A stretch of 64,000 nt of DNA from NCBI GenBank assembly GCA_965283955.1, contig CBDIQW010000001.1, positions 4,898,001 to 4,962,000 on the forward strand. Reading direction: 5' to 3'. Both the position numbers and the translations under genes were made by a program. Below, piece by piece: positions 20,828-30,856 of this stretch. The notes under the pieces were generated by a model that was given only the letters and a program-made list of their open reading frames with translations, was not told the DNA's origin and did not search any database. Within the stretch, counting starts at the first letter, position 1. Each line of letters opens with the position of its first letter. The stretch comes from Emticicia sp965283955. GTDB lineage: Bacteria > Bacteroidota > Bacteroidia > Cytophagales > Spirosomataceae.

Positions 20828-21674
20828 ATGTACGGAATAAAATCTTTTGAAATAAAGAAAATTGGGGCGAAAAGTGTGGAAAAAATACCCGATTTAGTGG
20901 TTTGGGAAGAACCACTGGAGATACGTTTAGGGTTTGGAGAAATGGAAAATAGGCAACAAAAAAGCATTTCAGTAACGATGCGTACGCCCACAGGACACGA
21001 TTTTGAACTGGCGTTAGGTTTTTTGTTTACTGAAGGAATAGTTGCTAAGTTAGATGATATATTGAGTATTCGATATTGTGTAGATGCGGGTCGACAAGAC
21101 ACAAGAGAACATCGTAAGAGGTTGAGTTAAAGCCAAGTATTGAAGTAGATTTAAGTAAAGTTGAACGGAATTTTTATGCAACTTCATAGCTGTGGAGTTT
21201 GTGGCAAAGCATCTATTGAGAGTATCCAGCAATATTGCAAAAATACTGACAAACGATGACCTTAAAGTACCAGCTACCTACATTCAGTCATTACTAAACA
21301 TTCTAAAAGAAAAACAAGTATTTTTCAAGCATACAGGCGGGCTTCATGCGGCATTATTAGTCGGCCTATCAAATGCAAAATTAGGTATTCTCCGAGAAGA
21401 TATTGGTCGTCATAATGCACTTGATAAAGTCATTGGTTCAGCATTTCAAGCTAATCTTTTACCCATGAAGGATAGTATTTTAGCTATGAGTAGTCGAGCG
21501 AGTTTTGAAATTATACAAAAAGCTGCCTCAGCACACATTCCGATTGTTGCTTGTGTAGGAGCCATTCCATCAAGTTTAGCCATCGAAACGGCACGAGATT
21601 TTGGTATTACATTGATTGGATTTTTGAGAAATGATGGATTTAATGTTTATTCTCATGACAACCGAATTGAATAA
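20828..21674 (+). CDS. fdhD: FdhD sulfurtransferase, several clustered frameshifts
   Basis: FdhD moves sulfur from a cysteine desulfurase to the molybdenum cofactor of formate dehydrogenase-type enzymes. The N-terminal part (20828-21110) is intact: WEEPLEIRLG, VTMRTPTGHDFELALGFLFT. The C-terminal part (about 21260-21674) is intact: FFKHTGGLHAALL, REDIGRHNALDKVIG, SSRASFEII. Between 21110 and 21260 the frame changes about three times. Pieces of the expected sequence, including the active-site loop SCGVCGKASIESI, are still readable there. It sits 120 bases upstream of the YdeP-like oxidoreductase, its likely client. The dense damage could be poor sequence or a real broken gene. Confidence 0.8.
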
Positions 21675-21796
21675 TTTTATCATAACGGAATTTATTCCGT
21701 TTCACTAAAAAAATGTCCTTTGTTCCTTTAGCCATTGAATTCATTCAATGAAATAAAAACGGGAGAAGTTTTCATTAAATTTGAAAAAGAAATATT

Positions 21797-24109
21797 ATGT
21801 CGAAAATAAACCCTCAACCGCCAACCGATTTTACAGGAATCGAAACAACAAAACCTGCTACCGAAGCTGCTGGTTTTACAGCAGTATTTTCATCAATGAA
21901 GCATGTTTTTGGGGTAATGCCCGCCAGACGAGGTTTAAAATCTTTATTGAATCTCAATCAAAAAGGTGGAGTTGATTGTCCAAGTTGTGCATGGCCTGAT
22001 CCTGACGGCGAACGCTCTAAAATAGCCGAATATTGCGAAAACGGTGCAAAAGCCATTGCCGAAGAAGCAACTACTCGAAAAGTAACTCCAGTTTTTTTTC
22101 AAAAATATTCGGTTGCTGAACTTTCTCAAAAATCAGATTATTGGCTTGGTCAGCAAGGGCGTTTGACGCATCCTTTGGTTTTGCGGGAAGGTCAAACACA
22201 TTACGAGAAAATTTCTTGGGAAGAATCCTTCAAACTCATTGGTAGTCAGTTAAATAGCTTGCCCTCGCCCGATGAAGCCATTTTCTATACTTCGGGACGA
22301 ACGAGCAATGAAGCAGCCTTTTTATACCAGCTTTTTATCCGAATGTATGGCACAAATAATATGCCCGATTGCTCAAATATGTGCCACGAATCAAGTGGTT
22401 CGGCTTTGAGCGAAACTTTGGGTTTGGGTAAAGGTTCTGTAAAATTAGATGATTTCGAGAAAGCAGAAGTGATTATGATTCTTGGGCAAAACCCAGGCAC
22501 AAATCACCCTCGTATGCTTTCCGCTCTCGAAAAGGCCAAGCGAGCTGGTGCAAAAATTATATCTGTAAACCCATTGATTGAAGCAGGTTTATTAAAATTC
22601 AAACATCCACAAGAAATGCGTGATGTTGTTTTTGGAGGTGAAAAATTAACTGATATTTACCTGCAAATCAAAATAAACGGCGATTTGGCTTTGCTAAAGG
22701 CCATGAATAAACTTTTATTTGAAGCTGAACGAAAATTAGGAAATGTTTTTGATAAAAACTTCATTATTAACCAAACCGAAAACTACGAGAATTATGTAAA
22801 AAGTCTCGAAAATGAAAATTTAGAACAACTTTCAGAAGCTTACGGAATTAGTTTAGAAGATATTAGGGCTGCCACACAATTGCTCATTGACCATAAAAAA
22901 ATCATTGTTTGTTGGGCAATGGGGCTTACCCAACATAAAAATTCGGTCGTTACGATTCGAGAAGTGGTGAATCTTTTATTGCTTAAAGGAAGCATCGGAA
23001 TTGAAGGTGGAGGTACTTGCCCTGTACGTGGACATTCAAACGTACAAGGTGACCGCACGATGGGAATTTATGAGAAGCCTCCTAAAGTTTTACTCGATAA
23101 TCTACAAAAAGTCTTTGGTTTTGAACCTCCACGCAAACATGGTTTTGATACAGTTGCTGCAATTAAGGCAATGTCGGATAAAAGGGCAAAAGTTTTTATC
23201 GGAATGGGTGGAAATTTCCTTTCAGCCACACCCGATACCGAATTTACGGCAAAGGCCTTACAGAATTGCGATTTAACCGTTCATATTTCAACAAAACTTA
23301 ATCGAAGTCATTTAATTCATGGAAAAACTGCCTTGATTTTACCAACGTTGGGTCGTACCGACCTTGATTTACAGGCAGAAGGTGTGCAATTCGTAACTGT
23401 TGAAGATTCGATGGGAGTGGTGCATAGTAGTACAGGAGTTTTAGAACCAATTTCAGAACATTTATTATCAGAACCAGCCATTGTTGCAGGCATCGCAAAA
23501 GCGACTTTAAAAAACATAAATCTTGAGTGGGATAAACTCGTAGCGGATTACGATAATATCAGAGATTTGATTGAAAAGACAATCGCAGGCTTTGAAAAAT
23601 ACAATCAAAGAGTACGTCAAGATGGTGGTTTTTATTTGCCAAACCTTCCTCGTGAACGAAAATTTGCTACTGATTCAGCAAAAGCGAAGTTTTCAATCAA
23701 TGAACTGGAAACGATTCAATTGATTGAAAATGAATATCTTATGATGACGATTCGTAGTCACGACCAGTTTAATACAACTATCTATGGCTTAGATGACCGC
23801 TACCGAGGTGTTTATAATGAACGAAGGATCATAATGATGAATGAAACTGATATGATAGAAGCAAAATTAGGAAAATACCAAGTCGTAAATCTTTTTAATA
23901 ATCACGGAGGAGTAGAGCGAGTAGCTGAAAAATTTATAGTAGTACCGTATAATATCCCAAGAAAATGCGTAGCTACCTACTTCCCCGAAGCCAATGTTTT
24001 AGTGCCGATTGATAGCTTTGCCGACATTAGTAAAACCCCAACTTCAAAGTCGGTGGTGATTACAATAGTCCCTTTCGCCCCTGATGGTGAGCTAAAAACT
24101 CATTTTTAG
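21797..24109 (+). CDS. FdhF/YdeP-family molybdopterin oxidoreductase
   Basis: A 770-residue cytoplasmic protein of the DMSO reductase superfamily, closest to YdeP-type (FdhF-like) proteins. The N-terminal DCPSCAWPDPDGER has a CxxC pair where true formate dehydrogenases carry a four-Cys iron-sulfur site. The cofactor-binding core shows YTSGRTSNEAAFLYQLFIR, MPDCSNMCHESSG and ILGQNPGTNHPRM. The C-terminal IRSHDQFNTTIYGLDDRYRG is the family's second pterin-binding motif. E. coli YdeP has been linked to acid resistance; the substrate is unknown. Start ATG at 21797. The preceding fdhD probably supplies its cofactor sulfur. Confidence 0.87.
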   Translation: MSKINPQPPTDFTGIETTKPATEAAGFTAVFSSMKHVFGVMPARRGLKSLLNLNQKGGVDCPSCAWPDPDGERSKIAEYCENGAKAIAEEATTRKVTPVFFQKYSVAELSQKSDYWLGQQGRLTHPLVLREGQTHYEKISWEESFKLIGSQLNSLPSPDEAIFYTSGRTSNEAAFLYQLFIRMYGTNNMPDCSNMCHESSGSALSETLGLGKGSVKLDDFEKAEVIMILGQNPGTNHPRMLSALEKAKRAGAKIISVNPLIEAGLLKFKHPQEMRDVVFGGEKLTDIYLQIKINGDLALLKAMNKLLFEAERKLGNVFDKNFIINQTENYENYVKSLENENLEQLSEAYGISLEDIRAATQLLIDHKKIIVCWAMGLTQHKNSVVTIREVVNLLLLKGSIGIEGGGTCPVRGHSNVQGDRTMGIYEKPPKVLLDNLQKVFGFEPPRKHGFDTVAAIKAMSDKRAKVFIGMGGNFLSATPDTEFTAKALQNCDLTVHISTKLNRSHLIHGKTALILPTLGRTDLDLQAEGVQFVTVEDSMGVVHSSTGVLEPISEHLLSEPAIVAGIAKATLKNINLEWDKLVADYDNIRDLIEKTIAGFEKYNQRVRQDGGFYLPNLPRERKFATDSAKAKFSINELETIQLIENEYLMMTIRSHDQFNTTIYGLDDRYRGVYNERRIIMMNETDMIEAKLGKYQVVNLFNNHGGVERVAEKFIVVPYNIPRKCVATYFPEANVLVPIDSFADISKTPTSKSVVITIVPFAPDGELKTHF

Positions 24110-24122
24110 AAAACATTATCAC

Positions 24123-24157
24123 GCCCTCCCCATCGGGGAGGGCTGGGAGGGGTTTTT
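24123..24157 (+). terminator. GC-rich terminator after the YdeP-like gene
   Basis: A nine-pair stem (GCCCTCCCC / GGGGAGGGC, three-base loop) followed by TGGGAGGGG and five T. The CCCTCCCC...GGGGAGGG sequence is unusually GC-rich for this window and resembles a dispersed intergenic repeat seen in other Bacteroidota. It separates convergent genes and reaches the end of glmS. Confidence 0.65.
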
Positions 24158-25993
24158 ACTCCACCGTAACCGATTTGGCCAAATTACGAGGTTGGTCAAC
24201 GTTTCTGCCACGCATCACGGCAATGTAATATGAAATCAATTGTAAAGGAATTGAAGTCAATAACGGCGAAAGTAACTCATTTGTACGAGGAACTTCAATC
24301 GTAAAATCAACCATGTTCGGAATTTGTGTATCTCCTTCCGTTACAATCGCAATCACTCGCCCTTTGCGAGCCTTTACTTCTTGAATATTTGATACAATTT
24401 TCTCGTACGAACTATCTTTTATGGCGATAAACACCACAGGCATATCCTCATCAATCAAAGCAATTGGACCGTGTTTCATTTCCGCAGCAGGATAACCTTC
24501 AGCGTGTATATATGAAATCTCTTTCAATTTCAATGCACCTTCCAACGCAACTGGGAAATTCAAACCACGACCTAAGAATATAAAGTTAGAAGCAAAAGTG
24601 AAGAGTTTGGCAATATCTTTTACTTTATCAGCATTTTTCAAAATCTTCTCAACTTTTGCAGGAATTGCATCTAAACCAAAAATTAATTCACGGTATAATT
24701 CATTATTTATTGTGCCTTTTTTCTGAGCAACTGCAATAGCGATTAATGAAAGAACTGTTACTTGGGCCGTAAATGCCTTCGTACTTGCCACCCCAATTTC
24801 AGGTCCAGCATGAGTATAAACGCCTGCATGAGTAATGCGTGCAATTGACGAACCTACTACGTTACAAACGCCCAAAATAATTGCACCTTTCGATTTTGCC
24901 AGTTCTAATGCTGCCATTGTATCTGCTGTTTCACCAGATTGTGAAATCGCAATCACAATATCACCTTCTTTGATAATCGGATTCCTGTAACGGAATTCAG
25001 AAGCATATTCAACTTCAACATTGATTCGAGCCAATTCTTCCAATAAATATTCTCCAACCAAGCCAGCATGCCACGACGTTCCACAAGCTACAATTACTAT
25101 ACGTTTTGTTTTAGAAATTTTATCGAGATAACTTCCCAATCCACCTAAAAGTAGGGTTGCATCTTCTGGATTGATACGTCCACGCATTGAATCAGCAATC
25201 GAACGAGGTTGTTCAAAAATCTCTTTTAGCATGAAATGCTCATAGCCACCTTTTTCAATAGCTTCGAGTTCTAACTCAACTGTTTGAATATACGGGTCAA
25301 TTTCTTCGTTTGATAAGTTCTTGACAATCAGTTCATTATCCTTTACGATTGCTATCTCATAATCATCTAAATAGATTACCTCTTTGGTGTATTCAATGAT
25401 TGAGTAGCATCTGATACGAAAAAATATTCATCGTCGCCCACACCAATTACCAACGGACTACCCTTACGAGCCGCAATTAATTGAGTAGGATTATCTGAAT
25501 CCATAATCACAATGGCATAAGCTCCAACAACTTCATGCAAGGCGATTCTGACAGCTTCTTCGAGCGAACAGTTTTTATTTTTCTGAATGTCTTCCACAAA
25601 GTTTACTAAAACTTCTGTATCAGTTTGGCTCTGGAAAGTATATCCTTTATTTAAAAGGCTTTGTTTAATAGAAGCATAGTTTTCGATAATTCCATTATGG
25701 ATAATTGCAAAACGCCCACTGTTTGAGTAATGTGGGTGTGCATTGACATCATTTGGTTCACCGTGCGTTGCCCAACGAGTGTGGCCGATTCCTATTTTAG
25801 CAAGTAATTCTTTATCTTTTATCTCATTTTCGAGTTCCGAAACTTTGCCTTTTTTCTTGTAAACTTTTAATCCATGACCATTCAAAAGAGCAATACCCGC
25901 ACTGTCATACCCACGATATTCTAATCTTTTGAGACCTTTGATAATGAGCGGGGCGGCTTCACGACTACCCACATAAGCTACAATTCCACACAT
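24156..25993 (-). CDS. glmS: Glutamine-fructose-6-phosphate aminotransferase, one frameshift
   Basis: GlmS makes glucosamine-6-phosphate, the first step to cell-wall amino sugars, and is normally essential. The nucleophile is Cys2 (MCGIVAYVGSREAA). The N-terminal glutaminase domain has GIGHTRWATHGEP and HNGIIENY. The C-terminal SIS domains contain ACGTSWHAGLVGE, SQSGETADTMAAL and GRGLNFPVALEGALKLKEIS, ending in LAKSVTVE. The frame breaks near 25397, where SDAT should continue IIEYTKEVIYLDD; one C appears to be missing from a CC pair. Repaired length is about 612 residues, normal for the family. Loss of this gene would be lethal unless complemented, so this is good evidence of an assembly error. 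Confidence 0.93.
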
Positions 25994-26352
25994 TTTTTAT
26001 TCGATTATTGGTTATTTTTTGTTAAAACTTAAACGTTTGTGAGATTTATAGAAAAAGCAATATTTAATCTAAATAAAATCTCAAAAAGTGTTGTTTTTTA
26101 GATACTTATTCAAATGTATATAAAAAAGATAACATAAAAATAAGGTCACATAGACAATCTTTTTTTGAGATTAGACTTCAAAAATTATTTCAGTTAATTC
26201 TCTTTTTTCTTATAAAAATTTAAGAAATGGCATAAAATAAAAATTTATTTTTTCAATAAAATAGCTATATATGTTAAATTAAAATAGTTTTATATTGTTA
26301 AAAATAGAATTTATATAACAAAAAAAGAACATCTTGCAAATAAAATTATTTA
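25994..26352. other. Very AT-rich divergent intergenic region
   Basis: About 360 bases between glmS (minus) and aceB (plus), with long A and T tracts and few G or C. No gene or strong hairpin is visible. It presumably holds the glmS promoter. I see no glmS ribozyme-like structure, but the region upstream of glmS is short and I could not fold it. Confidence 0.5.
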
Positions 26353-26364
26353 GCGAATATTCGC
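26353..26364. promoter_or_regulatory. Palindrome at the glyoxylate-shunt promoter (candidate operator)
   Basis: A perfect 12-bp palindrome, GCGAATATTCGC, abuts the predicted -33 element of aceB. The half-site ATTCGC recurs at 26377-26382 inside the promoter spacer. The placement suits a repressor or activator site; the protein is unknown. Confidence 0.5.
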
Positions 26365-26395
26365 TTGTTTGTTAAAATTCGCTTTTGTAGTTTTG
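26365..26395 (+). promoter_or_regulatory. Predicted aceB-aceA promoter
   Basis: TAGTTTTG at 26388-26395 matches the Bacteroidota -7 consensus TAnnTTTG, with a TTG at 26365-26367, 20 bases upstream, in the -33 position. The aceB ATG follows 41 bases after the -7 box. Confidence 0.6.
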
Positions 26396-26436
26396 AATCA
26401 TCAAACACTTCATCAACAATTAACCTTTTTAATGAT

Positions 26437-28044
26437 ATGCAAGCCAACACCGACACTGAACTTGATTATGTTTTGCTTGGAGAAATTAAACCTCAGTATG
26501 AGCAAATTCTTACGCCCGAAGCTATTGATTTTGTGGTGAATCTTCATCAACGTTTCAATTGGAGACGTGAAGATTTATTGAGAGAACGCCAAGAACGTCA
26601 GCACCGAATTGATGCGGGCGAAATGCCAACTTTCTTGAATGCCACAAAACACATTCGTGAATCTGACTGGCAGGTAAATGCGATCCCTGCCGATTTACAA
26701 AATCGAAGAGTTGAAATAACTGGACCTGTTGACCGCCGCATGATTATCAATGCTCTGAATTCGGGAGCAAAAGTTTTCATGGCAGATTTTGAGGATGCAA
26801 ACTCGCCAACTTGGGATAATTGCATCGAAGGACAACTGAATCTTCGTGCGGCCATTCGTCGAGAAATTGATTTTGAAGCCGAAAATGGGAAAAAGTATGC
26901 TTTAAAAGATAAAGTTGCCGTTCTGAAAGTACGTCCAAGAGGTTGGCATTTGACCGAAAAGCATTTGGAAATCAATGGCGAACCAATTTCTGCATCTATT
27001 TTCGACTTTGGTCTATATTTTTTTCATAATGCAAAAGAATTGATTAGTAGGGAAGTGGCCCATATTTCTATCTACCGAAACTCGAAAATCATCTGGAGGC
27101 TCGTTTGTGGGATGATATTTTTGTGGCCGCTCAAGAATCGCTCGAAATTCCAGTTGGAACAATCAAAGCTACTGTCTTGATTGAAACAATTCTGGCCGCT
27201 TTCGAGATGGACGAAATTATCTATGAACTTCGCCGACATTTGGCGGGTTTGAACGCTGGCCGTTGGGATTATATTTTCAGTGTCATTAAAAAATTCAGAA
27301 ATCATTCCGATTTTATCTTACCTGATCGTGCCGATGTGACAATGAGAGTACCGTTTATGCGGGCTTATACCCAACTCTTAGTCAAAACTTGCCATCGTCG
27401 TGCTGCTCATGCTATTGGTGGAATGGCCGCTTTTATTCCCAATCGGAGAGATGAAAAAATCAATTCAATGGCTTTTGAGCGAGTAACAGCCGATAAAGAA
27501 TTGGAGGTAAATAATGGCTTCGACGGAACTTGGGTGGCTCATCCCGATTTAGTTCCAGTCGCAAAAACTGCTTTTGAGAAGCATTTAGGCGAAAAACCTC
27601 ACCAAAAAGAAGTAATGCGTGAGGATGTAAACATAACGGCTCACGATTTATTGGATGTAAGAATTGATAATGCAACAATCACCGAGCATGGTTTACGAAC
27701 CAATATCAACGTTGGTATTCTCTACATAGAATCTTGGTTGCGTGGCATAGGAGCAGCAGCGATTCATAATTTAATGGAAGATGCTGCAACTGCTGAAATT
27801 TCGAGAGCCTCAAATTTGGCAATGGCTCAAACACCGAGTTAAAACCCAAGAAGGAGAAGTCATCGAGCCTAATTATTATCATCAAATTTTGGTAGAAGAA
27901 GTAGAAAAAATCAAGAAAGTGGCCGAAAAAGATCAAATTCCAGAAGGACAATATAAAAAAGCTGCTGAACTATTCAATACGCTCGTAATGAAACGCCAAT
28001 TTAGTGAGTTTTTAACTCTGGGTGCTTATAAAGAATTAGAGTAA
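26437..28044 (+). CDS. aceB: Malate synthase A, two frameshifts
   Basis: Malate synthase condenses glyoxylate with acetyl-CoA in the glyoxylate shunt. Start is the ATG at 26437 (MQANTDTELDYVLLG). The repaired protein is about 535 residues, as expected for the AceB (type A) form. Recognisable blocks are ITGPVDRRMIINALNSGAKV, FMADFEDANSPTWDN, VLKVRPRGWHLTEKH, ATVLIETILAAFEMDEI (the Glu motif), GLNAGRWDYIFSVIKKFR, MRAYTQLLVKTCHRR and AHAIGGMAAFIP. Frames change near 27050 and again near 27815, where the text continues as KTQEGEVIEPNYYHQ. Isocitrate lyase follows on the same strand, and a candidate operator lies upstream. Confidence 0.9.
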
Positions 28045-28126
28045 ATGAACAAAGCTAAAATAATTCTAATTCTGTGGACAATCGTCTATTGACAGTAGAC
28101 TTACAAAACATCATCAACAAATAAAC

Positions 28127-29419
28127 ATGAAATTCCATACCCTGTTCCAACAAAGAATCAATGCTTTAGTAGCTGATTGGGCTACAAATCCTCGCTGGAA
28201 AGGAATCGAACGCCCATATACTGCCGAAGAGGTTGTAAGATTATCAGGTTCGTTTCCGATTGAGCATACTATTGCGAAATTGGGTGCAGAACGTTTATGG
28301 AATTTATTGCACCAAGACGAATGGGTGGCTGGTTTAGGGGCATTGACAGGAAATCAAGCGATTCAAGAGGTACAAGCAGGAATGAAAGCCATCTATCTAT
28401 CGGGCTGGCAAGTGGCGGCGGATGCCAATTTATCAGGACAAATGTATCCAGATCAAAGTCTCTATCCTGCCGATTCTGTTCCGAATGTGGTGCGTCGAAT
28501 AAACAATTCATTGCTCCGTGCTGACCAAATTCAGTCAGTTAGTGGCGAAGGAGATACACATTGGTTAGTGCCAATCGTTGCTGATGCCGAAGCTGGTTTT
28601 GGTGGAAACTTAAATGCGTTTGAATTAATGAAAATGATGATTGAAGCGGGTGCATCGGGTGTGCATTTTGAAGACCAACTTTCATCAGCAAAAAAATGTG
28701 GTCACTTAGGAGGAAAGGTTTTAGTGCCAACTCAGGAAGCTATCAATAAATTAATTGCTGCTCGTTTGGCTGCCGACGTGATGGGTACTCCAACACTCGT
28801 TATTGCTCGAACTGATGCTGAAGCAGCTAATTTGATCACTTCAGACATTGATGAGCGTGATCGAAGATTCATTAAATCAGCCGAACGCACATCTGAAGGA
28901 TTTTTCTATGTAAAGAATGGCTTAGAGCAGGGCATTGACCGAGGTTTAAGTTATGCACCCTATGCCGATTTGATTTGGATGGAAACAGGAAATCCAGACT
29001 TAGGGATGGCTCGTGAGTTTGCTCAAGGTATTCATCAAAAATATCCTGAGCAAATGTTGGCATATAATTGTTCACCATCGTTTAATTGGGCAAAGTATAT
29101 GGATGAAAAACAAATGTTGACATTCCGTGAGCAATTAGCAGAAATGGGATATAAATTCCAGTTTATTACTTTGGCTGGTTTTCATGCACTCAATACAGCT
29201 ATGTTTGAACTTTCAAGTGCATACGTTGAGCGTGGAATGGCAGGCTTTTCAGAATTACAACAACGTGAATTTGCTTTACAGAATAAAGGTTTTAAGGCAA
29301 TTAAGCACCAAAGTTTTGTCGGAACGGGTTATTTTGATGCAGTCCAGAATACAGTCATGGCCGGTGCTTCTTCAACTACTGCAATGGCAAATTCGACCGA
29401 AACAGAGCAATTCCATTGA
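28127..29419 (+). CDS. aceA: Isocitrate lyase
   Basis: Intact, 430 residues. It splits isocitrate to glyoxylate and succinate, supplying the malate synthase encoded just upstream; together they allow growth on acetate or fatty acids. The catalytic loop KKCGHLGGK has Cys191. Other family blocks are LSGWQVAADANLSGQMYPDQ, PIVADAEAGFGG and IARTDAEAANLITSDID. Start ATG at 28127, 82 bases after aceB, so they are probably co-transcribed. A strong terminator follows. Confidence 0.95.
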   Translation: MKFHTLFQQRINALVADWATNPRWKGIERPYTAEEVVRLSGSFPIEHTIAKLGAERLWNLLHQDEWVAGLGALTGNQAIQEVQAGMKAIYLSGWQVAADANLSGQMYPDQSLYPADSVPNVVRRINNSLLRADQIQSVSGEGDTHWLVPIVADAEAGFGGNLNAFELMKMMIEAGASGVHFEDQLSSAKKCGHLGGKVLVPTQEAINKLIAARLAADVMGTPTLVIARTDAEAANLITSDIDERDRRFIKSAERTSEGFFYVKNGLEQGIDRGLSYAPYADLIWMETGNPDLGMAREFAQGIHQKYPEQMLAYNCSPSFNWAKYMDEKQMLTFREQLAEMGYKFQFITLAGFHALNTAMFELSSAYVERGMAGFSELQQREFALQNKGFKAIKHQSFVGTGYFDAVQNTVMAGASSTTAMANSTETEQFH

Positions 29420-29434
29420 GATAGTTTAAAAACA

Positions 29435-29472
29435 AAAGCCCCAGTTTGAGGCTTTCAAACTGGGGCTTTTTT
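29435..29472. terminator. Terminator after aceA, usable in both directions
   Basis: A perfect 12-pair stem (GCCCCAGTTTGA / TCAAACTGGGGC) with a five-base loop is followed by six T on the plus strand. A-rich sequence on the other side also suits the convergent DUF4270 gene. Confidence 0.9.
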
Positions 29473-29484
29473 ATAGTTTGATAC

Positions 29485-30819
29485 TTATTTCTTCGTAGAA
29501 TAATAAATATTAAGTTTTACATTTTTGATTACCATCCTTGATACATTACTATTATAAACCGAAATGGTAGAAGTAGTTGTATTTAATAAACTTGGTACTA
29601 AGGCAATGCCTTCTGTTGTCTTCTTTTTGGCGACTAAATCTTGCAGGAATGAAGTAAAATTAAAACTATAATTATTAGTCGATGTATTATAAGTTGCCAC
29701 ATATTGGGTTCCTGAAAGTCCATCAAATCCAATAAAGTCGATTAAATTACCAGTAGTCTTTTTTATGCGATTCGTAGCATCGAGCTGAACCAAAGCTACT
29801 TGAGACGGTACTTTATAATTACCCGAAATTTGGTCTAAATCTGGCTCGAAAACTAACTCAGCTTTATTGATTGTAATATTACTATTTTTCTGTAAAGCCT
29901 CCAGTGTTGGAAAAGTTAATTTCGGAGAAATACCAATACCTGTCTGTAAATAAGTACGATTATTAGTGGCACTTGAGGCGATTGGTTGTAAAGTTTTCAA
30001 ATTTTGTAAAACAGTACCGTTTCTATTGCCCGTAATTTGGCTAAAACGTTGAGAATAAAACGTTAAAGGAATACTTTTTCTATCAGTAGAGTTGGTTGTA
30101 TGATAATACAATTGAATGTAACTTCCAGAAATGGCCAATCCATAAGCATTCTCAGCATTGTTATCTGCTAAAAAAGCTATTCCTTTTACGGCTGCCGTAA
30201 ATTTATCAATTGTAGAACCTGTATCCGTATTTACCAAATCATACAATTCTTTACCCAAAGTGTTCGGTAATTTGAATTTCAAAAGACTATCTTGTACCGT
30301 CGAATTAGCACGCTTCATTTGAGCATGAGTAAACGTTCCACTTGCCATAGGCGTAGGATTATAGCCCAAAACATCATCTTTTGTATATCTTTTAGAACTA
30401 ACAAAATTTTCAGTTAGACGGTGTAATGCCAGACTATATGCTTTAGTAGAGTCACCGTAAGAGAAACCATTGTAGGCAACATAAACATAAATTGAATCAT
30501 AAACAGTCAATCCAGAGTCGGCTGTTGGAAACTTCAATGCAGTAAAAGCATCCGTACTAAGAAGTGGTAGGGTAATCTGTGCAAAAGTTTTGGCTGAAAC
30601 CTCTCCAAAAACAGGGTCTTTGTATCGCCCAACAACGGCATTAGCTTGGCCAGAAGTAAAAGTAGAATCAAACAGAACCGTCGAGGTTGAAACTTTCACC
30701 GTATCAGTAAAGATAGTAGTTATTTGGCCGCCAGTGCTTGGCGTATCAATAACGATACCGATGGGGTCTTCACATGAGAAAAATAATGCGGAAAGTAGCA
30801 TTACCGCTAAATTCCGCAT
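29485..30819 (-). CDS. DUF4270 lipoprotein
   Basis: About 444 residues. I start at the ATG at 30819, which gives a lipoprotein signal (MRNLAVMLLSALFFSCED, lipobox FFSC); a longer frame upstream would overlap the glycogen synthase gene and bury the signal. The rest is beta-rich, with the DUF4270 pattern of repeated strands such as DSIYVYVAYNGFSYGDSTKA and YYHTTNSTDRKSIPLTFYS. Function is unknown. In Bacteroidota this family is often encoded next to the short glycogen/starch synthase, as here, so a surface or envelope role linked to carbohydrate metabolism is possible. Confidence 0.82.
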   Translation of the reverse strand: MRNLAVMLLSALFFSCEDPIGIVIDTPSTGGQITTIFTDTVKVSTSTVLFDSTFTSGQANAVVGRYKDPVFGEVSAKTFAQITLPLLSTDAFTALKFPTADSGLTVYDSIYVYVAYNGFSYGDSTKAYSLALHRLTENFVSSKRYTKDDVLGYNPTPMASGTFTHAQMKRANSTVQDSLLKFKLPNTLGKELYDLVNTDTGSTIDKFTAAVKGIAFLADNNAENAYGLAISGSYIQLYYHTTNSTDRKSIPLTFYSQRFSQITGNRNGTVLQNLKTLQPIASSATNNRTYLQTGIGISPKLTFPTLEALQKNSNITINKAELVFEPDLDQISGNYKVPSQVALVQLDATNRIKKTTGNLIDFIGFDGLSGTQYVATYNTSTNNYSFNFTSFLQDLVAKKKTTEGIALVPSLLNTTTSTISVYNSNVSRMVIKNVKLNIYYSTKK

Positions 30820-30856
30820 AGAAGTAGGATGTAAAATCTTTACATCTTTCCAAATA

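Noticed and set aside
21797..24109. True formate dehydrogenase
   Set aside because: The four-Cys iron-sulfur site and partner subunits are missing, and the sequence follows YdeP-type proteins.
24123..24157. G-quadruplex or regulatory G-rich element
   Set aside because: The GC-rich hairpin between convergent genes with a T-run is better explained as a terminator.
24156..25993. glmS as two genes or a programmed frameshift
   Set aside because: The second piece would begin in the middle of the protein without a ribosome binding site, and a single missing C explains the break; no slippery heptamer or pseudoknot is evident.
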